Shown piece by piece: positions 41,004 through 49,108 of a stretch of DNA of 64,000 bases; positions within the stretch are counted from its first letter, which is position 1; each line of letters begins with the position of its first letter. The notes beneath the pieces were generated by a model. The model worked only from the letters and a program-made list of their open reading frames with translations. It ran no database searches and was not told the DNA's origin. The stretch is from Candidatus Gastranaerophilales bacterium (GTDB taxonomy: Bacteria; Cyanobacteriota; Vampirovibrionia; Gastranaerophilales; Gastranaerophilaceae): positions 62,001 through 126,000 of the forward strand of contig CALURK010000005.1 in assembly GCA_944323165.1 (NCBI GenBank), read 5' to 3'. A program made the position numbers and the translations under genes.

Positions 41004-41824
41004 TGATATTAGACGGAAAAGCTGTTTCAAATAAAATTTTAAGCGATTTAAAAAATAAAATAGATGAAAAAAGCATCAAAGCCCATCTTGTAGTCATTCT
41101 GGTAGGAAATAATCCAGCAAGTCAAGTATATGTAAGAAATAAAAAACTTGCAGCGGAGAAAATAGGCATAAAATCAACGGTAATAGAAATGCCGGTAACT
41201 ACTACCGAAAAAGAGCTCTTAGATACAATACAAATATTAAATAATGATGATGAAGTTACAGGGATTTTAGTTCAATTACCTTTACCTTCTCATATAGATA
41301 AAAATAAGGTGGTACAAGTTATTTCCCCAAAAAAGGATGTGGACGGATTTACTCCTGAAAATGTCGGAAAGTTAGCAATCGGTCTTGAACCATACTATTA
41401 TCCGGCAACACCACAAGGAATAATTATGCTTTTAGATGAATATAATATTCAAATAGAAGGAGCTGATGCCTTAGTAATCGGTCGTTCAAATATTGTTGGG
41501 CGTCCTATGGCTCAGATGCTTTTAAGAAGAAACGCAACTGTAACAATAGCCCATTCATATACAAAAAATCTTGATGAAAAAATAAAAACCGCTGATATCG
41601 TTGTATCTGCGGTTGGTCATAAGGTTGTAAGATGTAAGATGGTTAATAAAAATTCTGTTATAGTTGACGTTGGAATCTTTAGAGATTCAAACGGCAAACT
41701 GACTGGTGATGTTGACTTTGATATTGTTTCACCAAGTGTAAAATATATAACTCCTGTTCCCGGAGGAGTTGGTCCAATGACGATAGCGTCTTTAATGTAC
41801 AATGCTTCAAAAGTTTATCATTAA
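41000..41824 (+). CDS. folD: Methylenetetrahydrofolate dehydrogenase / methenyl-THF cyclohydrolase
   Basis: FolD interconverts 5,10-methylene-, methenyl- and 10-formyl-tetrahydrofolate. The 274 residues include the substrate motif VYVRNKKLAAEKIGI (YxxxK), GILVQLPLPSHID, PKKDVDGF, CTP-like PATPQGIIMLL, VIGRSNIVGRPMAQML and the C-terminal PVPGGVGPMTIASLM. The first of two ATGs overlaps the preceding stop (ATGA), with AGGAG upstream. A glycine cleavage system further along (49-52 kb) feeds the same folate pool. Confidence 0.96.
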   Translation: MMILDGKAVSNKILSDLKNKIDEKSIKAHLVVILVGNNPASQVYVRNKKLAAEKIGIKSTVIEMPVTTTEKELLDTIQILNNDDEVTGILVQLPLPSHIDKNKVVQVISPKKDVDGFTPENVGKLAIGLEPYYYPATPQGIIMLLDEYNIQIEGADALVIGRSNIVGRPMAQMLLRRNATVTIAHSYTKNLDEKIKTADIVVSAVGHKVVRCKMVNKNSVIVDVGIFRDSNGKLTGDVDFDIVSPSVKYITPVPGGVGPMTIASLMYNASKVYH

Positions 41825-41827
41825 TTA

Positions 41828-42259
41828 TTATGATTGCAACAATCCAGTGTCTTGAGCAGCATTTGAAGTAGCTGACTTTTGACCTTCTTGTTGTGCTCTT
41901 AATTGTTCAAGCATAGACTCATACATTGTTTGCATTGTGTCATATTCAACGTCCATTTCTGCAAGAGCTAATGACAATTCTTCATCGTATTGTTTAACCT
42001 TAGCGTGTGCATAAGCATCTGCCAATTGTTCATTTCTGTTATTTTCTGCTACAACAACTCCACCGGCTGTAAGTTCTTTAGAATTATCAATTGCAGAATC
42101 AAATGCACTTTCCCATTTTTCTTCATATTTAACTTGTTTAGAAAGTTTTGCACTGTTTGCTTCATACTTACCACTCCAGTAAATTTGCTGTTGTGTATAG
42201 TAGTTGATTTCTGCTTTCGTATTTAATAATGTTCCTAATAATGCTGCTGTGTTTGCCAT
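41828..42259 (-). CDS. Small helical protein of unknown function
   Basis: A 143-residue cytoplasmic protein with no signal peptide. MANTAALLGTLLNTKAEINY is followed by alternating Gln/Tyr/Lys/Glu helical sequence and a Gln/Ser/Ala tail (QKSATSNAAQDTGLLQS). Gln- and Tyr-rich helices with small N-terminal residues recall secreted filament or type III-type substrates, but I cannot assign it. It is convergent with folD (3 bases apart). Its promoter region carries the shared 14-bp motif, also found before the next minus-strand gene. Confidence 0.75.
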   Translation of the reverse strand: MANTAALLGTLLNTKAEINYYTQQQIYWSGKYEANSAKLSKQVKYEEKWESAFDSAIDNSKELTAGGVVVAENNRNEQLADAYAHAKVKQYDEELSLALAEMDVEYDTMQTMYESMLEQLRAQQEGQKSATSNAAQDTGLLQS

Positions 42260-42288
42260 TTTTCTATGCCTTATACTTTCATCTTACA

Positions 42289-42302
42289 TATATATAAAGT
42301 AT
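42289..42302 (-). promoter_or_regulatory. Shared 14-bp motif, copy 3
   Basis: In gene orientation ATACTTTATATATA, 30 bases upstream of the ATG at 42259; TATATA would serve as -10, with AAGG as ribosome binding site further on. The bases are identical to the other three copies. Confidence 0.55.
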
Positions 42303-42357
42303 AGAAAAAATATCTAATTTCACAAAGCTTTATTTTCTTTACAAAACTTTACAAAAC

Positions 42358-42385
42358 AAAAAGCTCGATTTATATCAAGCTTTTT
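42358..42385 (-). terminator. Minus-strand terminator after the 67-residue gene
   Basis: An 11-bp stem with one mismatch (AAAAAGCTCGA / TCAAGCTTTTT) and a TTTGTTTTG tail on the minus strand, 25 bases after the stop of the gene at 42410. It separates two small genes that each carry the 14-bp motif. Confidence 0.7.
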
Positions 42386-42409
42386 ATATAATCAATGCAA
42401 ATATAATCA

Positions 42410-42613
42410 TTAGTTGTTACTTAAGACTAGTCTAAAAGTAGCTAAGTTCTTAATAGAAAGCATTCTATGCTTATTACCTTGTTTTTCAGCGATATTAAAA
42501 ATTCTACAAATTCTTTGAATTTCTTCTACATCCTGTCTTGTTTCTAACTTGTAAACGTTATTGATAGGATCTGATATAACTGACATTGCTGCGTTTAATT
42601 CTTCTTCTTTCAT
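42410..42613 (-). CDS. Very small protein of unknown function
   Basis: A 67-residue protein (MKEEELNAAMSVISDPINNV start, ending LATFRLVLSNN), mixed charged and helical, no membrane segment or Cys pairs. I use the ATG at 42613 with AGGA eight bases upstream; a TTG two codons earlier is possible. It has its own terminator, and the 14-bp motif lies 26 bases upstream, so it is probably a regulated single-gene unit. Function unknown. Confidence 0.7.
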   Translation of the reverse strand: MKEEELNAAMSVISDPINNVYKLETRQDVEEIQRICRIFNIAEKQGNKHRMLSIKNLATFRLVLSNN

Positions 42614-42639
42614 TCTCAATTTCCTTTACAATTCTTATG

Positions 42640-42653
42640 TATATATAAAGTAT
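42640..42653 (-). promoter_or_regulatory. Shared 14-bp motif, copy 4
   Basis: In gene orientation ATACTTTATATATA, 26 bases upstream of the 67-residue gene. Same bases as the copies at 21525, 31813 and 42289. Confidence 0.55.
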
Positions 42654-42778
42654 TTCATTTTTGAAAAATTGCTTTTTTTATTAATTATATTAAGATATGT
42701 AACGATTTAAAAAATAGGATTAGCACTGAAACGATGATTATTATTGCTAAAACTTGATTTTTATAGTATGTTAATTTT

Positions 42779-43708
42779 GTGATAGACAAAGCATTAGATT
42801 TTAGTGTTATATTAGAGAAATGTGGCTTGGGAGTTGAGCCTCCAGATATTGTTTTAAGAAGGATTTTTGACGTAGAGAAGAAAATGTCAAAGTCTGAAAA
42901 GGAGCAATTTTTGGTCTACTTGCTTGGTACTATAAAAGATGGGGCAATGTTAGTGGAAATTTTAAAAAACTGTAAAACAGAAAACTACCCGGAAATATTG
43001 CCGGCGCTTTTAGATATATTATTGCTTAAGAATATGGAAGAAGGGTATTCTGACGAGTTGATAAATGCAAGGGTGCTTTGTGCAAAGATTATAGCAGGAT
43101 ATAAAGATACTTCCGCTCTGGGGACATTGTTATACTGTTTAAATAATAAAAATGAAAATTACAAAGTTAGATTGGCATGTGCGGACGCATTAGGAAGAAT
43201 TGGTGACAGGTATGCAGTAAAGCCACTTATAGATGTGGTAAAGGATGAAGAAGAAAAATCTGTGTATGTACAGGAGTCTGCAACTTTTGCCTTAGGTATG
43301 ATTGGTGATAGTGATGCTATTGATCCTTTAATAAGTATTATGGAAGCTAAACAGGGACTTATAGGGAAATTCTCATTTTTGAAAGAGAGAATAGTAGAAG
43401 CGTTAGGTAAGTTGAATTCTAATAATAAAAAAGTTTTGAAAGTATTGAAGAATGCGTTAATGGACTCCTCTCCGATGGTAAGAATTAATGCTATAGAAGC
43501 TTTAATGAATAGTGACTATGAGAATGCCTCTGAACTTATTAGAACCGCGTTGAAGGATGAGGATGACGAAGTTAAACGGAATGCGCTTATTGCCTTGTAT
43601 AATATAGATGGACGCGATATTTTAGAAGAAGTGATTTCACTGCCGGTATATAGTGATTTCTTAAAAAATGAAGCACAGAATATGTTGGATGAATATGAGG
43701 ATGAATAA
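42779..43708 (+). CDS. HEAT-repeat protein
   Basis: A 309-residue alpha-solenoid of HEAT/PBS-lyase-like repeats, seen as VRLACADALGRIGDRYAVKPL, VQESATFALGMIGDSDAIDPL and VRINAIEALMNSDYENASELI. Such repeats bind proteins or nucleotides; no catalytic motif is visible. The GTG start at 42779 is uncertain because it has no ribosome binding site (TATGTT lies six bases upstream). Its TAA is directly followed by the queC TTG start, so it may be part of the queuosine-related cluster. Confidence 0.82.
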   Translation: MIDKALDFSVILEKCGLGVEPPDIVLRRIFDVEKKMSKSEKEQFLVYLLGTIKDGAMLVEILKNCKTENYPEILPALLDILLLKNMEEGYSDELINARVLCAKIIAGYKDTSALGTLLYCLNNKNENYKVRLACADALGRIGDRYAVKPLIDVVKDEEEKSVYVQESATFALGMIGDSDAIDPLISIMEAKQGLIGKFSFLKERIVEALGKLNSNNKKVLKVLKNALMDSSPMVRINAIEALMNSDYENASELIRTALKDEDDEVKRNALIALYNIDGRDILEEVISLPVYSDFLKNEAQNMLDEYEDE

Positions 43709-44371
43709 TTGAAGAAAGCTGTTATTTTAATGTCAGGAGGTCTTGATTCCCTCGTTGCAGCAGGATTTACTCAAGATGAGTATGAGATATCCTTAGCTTT
43801 AACTTTTGATTACGGACAAAAAGCTTTGGATAATGAAATAAAATCTGCAACGGCAATATGTGATTATTATAGTATTCCTCACAGAACAATTAAATTGGAT
43901 TGGTTGAAAGAAATCTCCCAAACTGCATTAGTTAATAAAGATAAACAATTACCAGTTTCTGATTTGGGGACTGAAGAGAGTGCAAAAGCTGTTTGGATAC
44001 CTAATAGAAATGGCTTATTCTTGAATATTGCAGCTGCGTTTGCAGATTCATACGGTTATGACTATATACTTTATGGAGCAAATAAGGATGAGGGAGAAAC
44101 ATTTTCTGATAATACAGAAGAATTCAGGCGTCAGGTCACTAAAGTTTTTGAAACATCAACGCAGGTAAAGCCAAAAGTTGTAGCACCCTTGATAAATTAT
44201 ACCAAGGATGATATAGTAAGAATTGCGATAGAGTGTAACATGCCTCTCGGTTTAGTATGGAGTTGTTATAAGTCGGGAAAGTATCATTGTGGAGAGTGTG
44301 AGTCTTGTCGCCATTTAAAAAATGCATTAAAAGCTAATCACAGAGAAGATATAATAGTATTTGAGAAATGA
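43709..44371 (+). CDS. queC: 7-cyano-7-deazaguanine (preQ0) synthase QueC
   Basis: QueC converts carboxy-deazaguanine to preQ0 using ATP and ammonia, in queuosine tRNA modification. PP-loop motif SGGLDSLVAAGF (residue 9), GANKDEGETFSDNT, and the zinc cysteines CGECESCRHL at the C-terminus. The 220-residue length is normal. It starts with TTG directly after the HEAT stop, with AGGA seven bases upstream inside that gene, and overlaps the DUF366 gene by four bases. Confidence 0.95.
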   Translation: MKKAVILMSGGLDSLVAAGFTQDEYEISLALTFDYGQKALDNEIKSATAICDYYSIPHRTIKLDWLKEISQTALVNKDKQLPVSDLGTEESAKAVWIPNRNGLFLNIAAAFADSYGYDYILYGANKDEGETFSDNTEEFRRQVTKVFETSTQVKPKVVAPLINYTKDDIVRIAIECNMPLGLVWSCYKSGKYHCGECESCRHLKNALKANHREDIIVFEK

Positions 44372-44925
44372 TGAAAACAAAATTAATAGAAGAAGAGATA
44401 AAGTATATAGGTTCGCAGCTTGCTCCTCACTGGATATATAAAAATTTTGGTATGCAAGGTGATGCCATCGTTGCTTTCAAAGGTGAGTGCGATGTTAAGT
44501 TAACTGAGATGGTTGATATAGAAGATGTTATAAATAATGAACCTATTTATAGCAAGTATATGCTAAGTTTCATTACAGAGCAATTCAATGTGAATTTAGT
44601 GGAAGGTGTATATAGGCAACGTTTACTGATCTGTATAATAAAAGAATTATTAGAGGAAAAAGGTATATTTGTAAAACGAAATGGAGATGATTTGATTATT
44701 AATGGCGGAAAACTTTCCGTATCGATTGCGACAAAATCATTAACTTCTATTTTGGTACATACAGGCTTAAATATAATTTCGGACGGGGCTCCTGTAAGGG
44801 CTGCTGGTTTGACAAATGATTTAGGTATAACAGATATAGATGGCTTTGCAAAAGAGGTTATGAAGCGATATTCTGAAGAAATTGAGGATATAAATTTAGC
44901 AAGTACGAAAGTACGTGGAGTATAA
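44368..44925 (+). CDS. DUF366 family protein
   Basis: A 185-residue protein matching what I know of DUF366, a family often found beside queC-type genes in archaea and bacteria. Visible conserved parts: QLAPHWIYKNFGMQGDAIVAF, INNEPIYSKYMLSFI, RQRLLICIIKELLEE and VLVHTGLNI with SDGAPVRAAGL. No function is proven. Translational coupling to queC (ATGATG over the TGA) supports a role with preQ0 or queuosine (inference). Confidence 0.8.
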   Translation: MMKTKLIEEEIKYIGSQLAPHWIYKNFGMQGDAIVAFKGECDVKLTEMVDIEDVINNEPIYSKYMLSFITEQFNVNLVEGVYRQRLLICIIKELLEEKGIFVKRNGDDLIINGGKLSVSIATKSLTSILVHTGLNIISDGAPVRAAGLTNDLGITDIDGFAKEVMKRYSEEIEDINLASTKVRGV

Positions 44926-44926
44926 A

Positions 44927-45544
44927 ATGAGAAAGCAATTCGGATACAAAAAGTATATGAAAAAAGAGGCTCAACAGGATAATTCTTTGTTGAAGATATT
45001 TGTCATCTCTTTCTTCGGAATGCTTTTAATATTTACATTTCTAATAAAGTCATTTTCACCGTCCGTTGATACTTCAATAGGGGACTATTCACAAGAGTCT
45101 GAAGAGATGGACAATTCAGATGATACGAAAAAAATTGTTGATGACAGATTAACAATGATACAAAGTGAAGACCAGGGTAGAAATTTTTCAGAATTGATGG
45201 CAAAGCCTGATGATGTTGCGGCTCCCAAAAGTGAAGAGCGTCCTTTGGCACAAGAAACAGTTGTGCAGGAATCAACTCCTGTAGCACAAACTCCAGTAAA
45301 TGAGCCTCAGGTGGAACCTGTATATAAAGTCTTTGTAGGTACATATACATCGGCAGAACAAGCAAAAGTTGCAAAAGAAATTATTCAGGAAGGTGGTTCA
45401 GGTTTGAGTCCTATCGTAAAATGTTTAGGTTCAAATAATTATACGCTTCAGGTTGGTATATTTAAGAGTAAACAAAGTGCTGAATCATTATTATATACGG
45501 TCCAGCAAAATCATTTGCCGGGAAGAATTGTTCAAGATTATTAA
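44927..45544 (+). CDS. SPOR-domain membrane protein
   Basis: A 205-residue bitopic membrane protein: short basic cytoplasmic part, one membrane helix (about 24-43, IFVISFFGMLLIFTFLIKS), a long acidic/Gln-rich linker and a C-terminal SPOR domain (VYKVFVGTYTSAEQAKVAKE ... YTLQVGIFKSKQSAESLL). SPOR domains bind denuded septal peptidoglycan, so a role at the division site is likely. I moved the start to the ATG at 44927, with GGAG upstream and two bases after the DUF366 stop. Confidence 0.88.
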   Translation: MRKQFGYKKYMKKEAQQDNSLLKIFVISFFGMLLIFTFLIKSFSPSVDTSIGDYSQESEEMDNSDDTKKIVDDRLTMIQSEDQGRNFSELMAKPDDVAAPKSEERPLAQETVVQESTPVAQTPVNEPQVEPVYKVFVGTYTSAEQAKVAKEIIQEGGSGLSPIVKCLGSNNYTLQVGIFKSKQSAESLLYTVQQNHLPGRIVQDY

Positions 45545-45674
45545 GCTTTGCAAATAAATCTTAACATCGCGAAATATTTTGAAAAATTTTCCAAATTTTG
45601 TGATACATTAGTATAAGAAAATCCGTTATGGGGAATTAAGTTGACTATCATAGGTTAGTATAGGAGAAGTTTTG

Positions 45675-46319
45675 ATGCCTAATTATTTGACGAAGGAAGA
45701 GATAAGACAATGGAGGAGCTCTCTTGAAAAAATAACTTTGGAGGAATATGCTGCAAGATTGGGAAAAGAAGTTGAAGAAAAGAAACCAACAAATGATTTA
45801 GTAGATATTGTAATGACAAAAGGCACGTCTTCAACTACTGATACGAATGTAAATGATGGCTTTTCAAAGATTGCTGAAAGAGCTTTTGAAAGGGAACGCC
45901 AAATTTCTCATACTCCTTTTTCAATTAGTAGAAACCAATTGAGGGAGAAAAGCAATAATAAATTAAATAAAAATGAAGAGAAAAAGAAAGAAAATAACGT
46001 ATTAAGAACAAAATCGGAAGTAACTAATAAAAAAGAAGAAGTCCGCAAAGAAGAGCCAAAAGTCTTGAAAAGTGTTGTTGAGATTGCAGCTAAAAAAGAT
46101 ATTCAAATAAAATTAAAAAAGGCTCTTACTGACAGGGAACAAATGGTTTTTGACTACTTAATGAATAATGTAGGCAAAACTGTTTATGCAAAAGATTTAG
46201 CAAATCTGCTAGACTTACCGAGAGATTATGTTTATAAATATATAAAAAATTTACGCGCAAAAATCGAAGGAGATAAACTTAAAAATGTTCCTTCCGGCGG
46301 GTTTGTGCTAACTGAGTAA
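45675..46319 (+). CDS. Winged-helix protein with long charged linker
   Basis: A 214-residue protein. Residues 1-45 are helical (TKEEIRQWRSSLEKITLEEY), 60-135 a charged low-complexity linker, and 145-212 a winged-helix DNA-binding domain (LTDREQMVFDYLMNNVGKTVYAKDLANLL, ... YKYIKNLRAKI, NVPSGGFVL, quoted in part), in the style of OmpR-type output domains. AGGAG lies at 45662-45666. One base separates its stop from the next gene, a DUF262-like protein. The family is not one I can name; a transcription factor is likely. Confidence 0.75.
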   Translation: MPNYLTKEEIRQWRSSLEKITLEEYAARLGKEVEEKKPTNDLVDIVMTKGTSSTTDTNVNDGFSKIAERAFERERQISHTPFSISRNQLREKSNNKLNKNEEKKKENNVLRTKSEVTNKKEEVRKEEPKVLKSVVEIAAKKDIQIKLKKALTDREQMVFDYLMNNVGKTVYAKDLANLLDLPRDYVYKYIKNLRAKIEGDKLKNVPSGGFVLTE

Positions 46320-46320
46320 T

Positions 46321-47412
46321 ATGAAAGTTGTAAATTTATTAAATTTTATAAATAAGGCGAAAGATTTATACACATTAGATTATGCTAATTGTGATAATGA
46401 GCTTGTGAATTTTTTAGATTTAATGACTGAAGATGAACAATTTACTCAAAAAGTTGACTTAGGTATTATTTTTGTTAATCAAAAATCTTTTGATCAGTAT
46501 ACAATAGTTGATGGTTTAAACAGAATATTATCATTATCACTATTGTTGCATGCGGTTTGTGAATGCTATAAAAAAACCACTGCTCAAAATGAAAAAGCAA
46601 TAAAGACTATTCGTAATAAGTATTTGATGAATGGTCAGAGAACAAAATTACGTTTGAATGATAAGGATAGTGTAATATATTCTAAGATAATAAATGGAGA
46701 AAGACTCTCTGGGCACGAAAAAAAGTCCAGGATGTTTAAATTGCTCCATAGTTTTTGGTCACAAATAAAGTCAGAGAATTTGCAAGCATCAAATATTTTT
46801 ACGATGTTAAAGAAGATATTTGTAACTCTTGTAGAAACTGATAATGTTTCAAAAAGAAACTTGTACTATAAGCTAAATGGTAATAGAAATTTAAATCAAA
46901 TCTTATTAATAGAAGATTTCTTAAAAGAAAATGGCATAGAAGAAGAATGGCAATTAATAAGAAATAAGTATTTTTCTTTGGACAGTGATATAGAAAGATT
47001 TTTAAAAGATTTCTTTATCACAAAGTTTAATTACAAGAAATTTAACCCGGATAGATTGTATGAAAGTTTTGTGAACTATTTTGAAACAATGATGCAATAT
47101 ATGCCGGAAGATACAATAATGCAGAAAATGAAACACGCTGCAGCATTGTATAGCAATATATTAAATGTAAATTTCAGAAATGATGAAATAAAACAGGCCT
47201 TTATAAAAATCAAAAAATATTCTGGGGAAGACACATATGCATATATATTAGAGGTATATGAAGATTTTGCAGATAATAATATCTCTGAAACAACCTTTAT
47301 TGAAATCCTTAATACAATTGCTGATTATTTAAGTAATAGGCAAAAAAATAATAATAACGTAGAGTTTAACGAATTAATACAATATCTTAACGCATTTATC
47401 ACTTGTAAATAA
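46321..47412 (+). CDS. DUF262-like protein without nuclease domain
   Basis: A 363-residue protein I place, with moderate confidence, in the DUF262 (GmrSD N-terminal, ParB-like) family. The evidence is IVDGLNRILSLSLLLHAV (near residue 64) in place of the usual (I/V)DGQQRLTTL, LYYKLNGNRNLNQILLIEDF in place of the usual F..LN..G..L...DL..N, and a C-terminal DTYAYILEVYEDFADNN ... EILNTIADYLSNRQ. The DGQQR motif is degenerate (DGLNR), and the DUF1524 HNH nuclease is missing, so a standard type IV restriction role is unlikely. Gene context is a winged-helix gene one base before. Confidence 0.6.
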   Translation: MKVVNLLNFINKAKDLYTLDYANCDNELVNFLDLMTEDEQFTQKVDLGIIFVNQKSFDQYTIVDGLNRILSLSLLLHAVCECYKKTTAQNEKAIKTIRNKYLMNGQRTKLRLNDKDSVIYSKIINGERLSGHEKKSRMFKLLHSFWSQIKSENLQASNIFTMLKKIFVTLVETDNVSKRNLYYKLNGNRNLNQILLIEDFLKENGIEEEWQLIRNKYFSLDSDIERFLKDFFITKFNYKKFNPDRLYESFVNYFETMMQYMPEDTIMQKMKHAAALYSNILNVNFRNDEIKQAFIKIKKYSGEDTYAYILEVYEDFADNNISETTFIEILNTIADYLSNRQKNNNNVEFNELIQYLNAFITCK

Positions 47413-47511
47413 TGTATTGGAAAATATATTAATAATATTTTTTATACTCGTTTTATACTAAGTAATAGGAATAAGAAGTATAAAAAGATTTAATAGTATG
47501 GAGGGTTTATT

Positions 47512-47805
47512 ATGGGTAAAAACCATATAGGTAAACTGCTGAATTTTTGTCAGAAATTATATAATGAGTTGGAATCAATAAGTACAATAATAGTGATAAC
47601 AAAGAGTTATTGTATAAATAAAGAAGTATCAGGTGAATATTACAATTCGTCAAGAGATATTTCTGTAAAAATAAGTACAGAAAGAAATGATTACATAAAT
47701 ATGCTTACGCTATTGTCAGAAAAATTAACAAATACCAAGGATTTATGTAATTCTCTGGAAGATGAAGCTGTATTACATAATGACTCCAACAATAGCAGCC
47801 GATAA
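47512..47805 (+). CDS. Small protein of unknown function
   Basis: A 97-residue protein beginning MGKNHIGKLLNFCQKLYNEL, mixed helical and beta in look (ISTIIVITKSYCINKEVSGE), ending in a Ser/Asn tail. AGGAGGG-type site (ggagggtttatt) lies 8-13 bases before the ATG, a good sign of translation. Its last 33 bases overlap in antisense the end of nupC. Lies 99 bases after the DUF262-like gene and could belong with it. No recognised family. Confidence 0.6.
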   Translation: MGKNHIGKLLNFCQKLYNELESISTIIVITKSYCINKEVSGEYYNSSRDISVKISTERNDYINMLTLLSEKLTNTKDLCNSLEDEAVLHNDSNNSSR

Positions 47806-49041
47806 ATAGCAGCTAAGTGTTCCACATATAAGAGCCCTTAAGCCTAACCTGGCTAAATTTTTCTTTTGGTTAGGTGCAAGCTCTCCTATACCACCTATTT
47901 GTATGGCAATAGAACCGAAGTTACCGAAGCTGCATAATGCAAAACTTGCTAACATAAAGCTTTTTGGCGCAAGAGAATGTGCAATTTGTGAGAGATTAAC
48001 ATAAGCAACCATTTCATTAAGCACTAGTTTTGTGCCCATTAAAGCCCCGACAATAGAAGCATCTTTGAGAGGAACACCTATAATTATTGCAAAAATAGCA
48101 AATATTTTACCTAAAATAAATTTCAGAGAAAGATGAGTTAAAAATGCAAAATGAGAACATCCCGGACAGAATTTATAAAGCAATAGCCCACTAAGTCCAA
48201 GCAGCCAGTCAATAAAGGCAACTAAAGCTACAAGGGCTAAAATCATTGCTGTGACATTAATAGCAACTTTCATTCCTTCTGATGCACCATTAGATATCGC
48301 TTCAAAGACATTCGCGAATGTTCTTCTTTTAGAAATTCTTATGTTATCACGAGTTTCAGGTTCACCAGTTTCAGGGTACATAATTTTAGCAAGAATTAAA
48401 GCTCCAGGAGCTGCCATAACTGATGAAGCTAAAATATAATGAGCAGGAATGCCCATCCCTATATAAATCGGCATAATTGCGCCTGAAATGCAAGCCATAC
48501 TTCCTGACATAGAAGCAAGAAGCTCTGAACGTGTAAGTTTTTCCAAATAAGGTTTAATCATTATTTGAGCAAGAATCTGTCCGACAAATGAACTTGCAAC
48601 ATTTGATAATGCTTCTGCTCCTGACACGTGCATAATTTTATTCATTGCTTTACCCAACGTTGCAACCACTCTTTGCATAATTCCGTAATAATATAAGATA
48701 TTAACCAGAACCATCATAAAAATATTTGTGCAAATTAGTTGAACTGCGAAAATACTGCTTCCGGCTCCAAATAATTCACTCAGTTTCACTTTATCAAGTA
48801 AAGGTCCAAATACAAACAGACCGCCTTCTGTTGCAAAATCCAGAATTTTTTTTATAAAATCACCAATCATAAGAAAGATTTTTTCTCCAATCGGGACTTT
48901 AAATATAAAAACTGCCAGTAAAATTTGTAAGATAAAACCAGTAATAATCGTTTTATAATTTATAGCCTTTTTATTATTAGACATTAAATATACAATTAAG
49001 AAAATAACAACAATGCCTATAATCCCAATAAATCTTTCCAT
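47773..49041 (-). CDS. nupC: NupC-family concentrative nucleoside transporter
   Basis: A 422-residue nucleoside/cation symporter of the CNT family, in the cytoplasmic membrane. Multi-helix; recognisable stretches are VGQILAQIMIKPYLEKLTRSEL (core region), GSMACISGAIMPIYIGMGIPAHYILASSVMAAPGAL (in parts), EGMKVAINVTAMILALVALVAFI and GTKLVLNEMVAYVNL, GNFGSIAIQIGGIGELAP at the C-terminus. AGGAG precedes the ATG, and a TATAAT lies just upstream (minus strand, 49055-49060). It follows the gcv operon but is separated from it by a terminator. Confidence 0.94.
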   Translation of the reverse strand: MERFIGIIGIVVIFLIVYLMSNNKKAINYKTIITGFILQILLAVFIFKVPIGEKIFLMIGDFIKKILDFATEGGLFVFGPLLDKVKLSELFGAGSSIFAVQLICTNIFMMVLVNILYYYGIMQRVVATLGKAMNKIMHVSGAEALSNVASSFVGQILAQIMIKPYLEKLTRSELLASMSGSMACISGAIMPIYIGMGIPAHYILASSVMAAPGALILAKIMYPETGEPETRDNIRISKRRTFANVFEAISNGASEGMKVAINVTAMILALVALVAFIDWLLGLSGLLLYKFCPGCSHFAFLTHLSLKFILGKIFAIFAIIIGVPLKDASIVGALMGTKLVLNEMVAYVNLSQIAHSLAPKSFMLASFALCSFGNFGSIAIQIGGIGELAPNQKKNLARLGLRALICGTLSCYLSAAIVGVIM

Positions 49042-49077
49042 CTATACTCCTAAAATTATACGTAAGTTCATTATACC

Positions 49078-49108
49078 AAAAAAGAAGCTATCATAATTAG
49101 ATAGCTTC
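49078..49108 (-). terminator. Terminator of the gcvT-gcvH-gcvPA operon
   Basis: Nine-bp perfect stem GAAGCTATC / GATAGCTTC followed on the minus strand by six Ts. The gcvPA stop codon (49097-49099) lies in the loop. Confidence 0.85.

Noticed and set aside
42685-42789. 34-residue minus-strand frame with one membrane-like helix (VLAIIIIVSVLILFF)
   Set aside because: Only a TTG start without ribosome binding site and overlap with the HEAT gene start; too weak to call, although small membrane peptides of this size exist.
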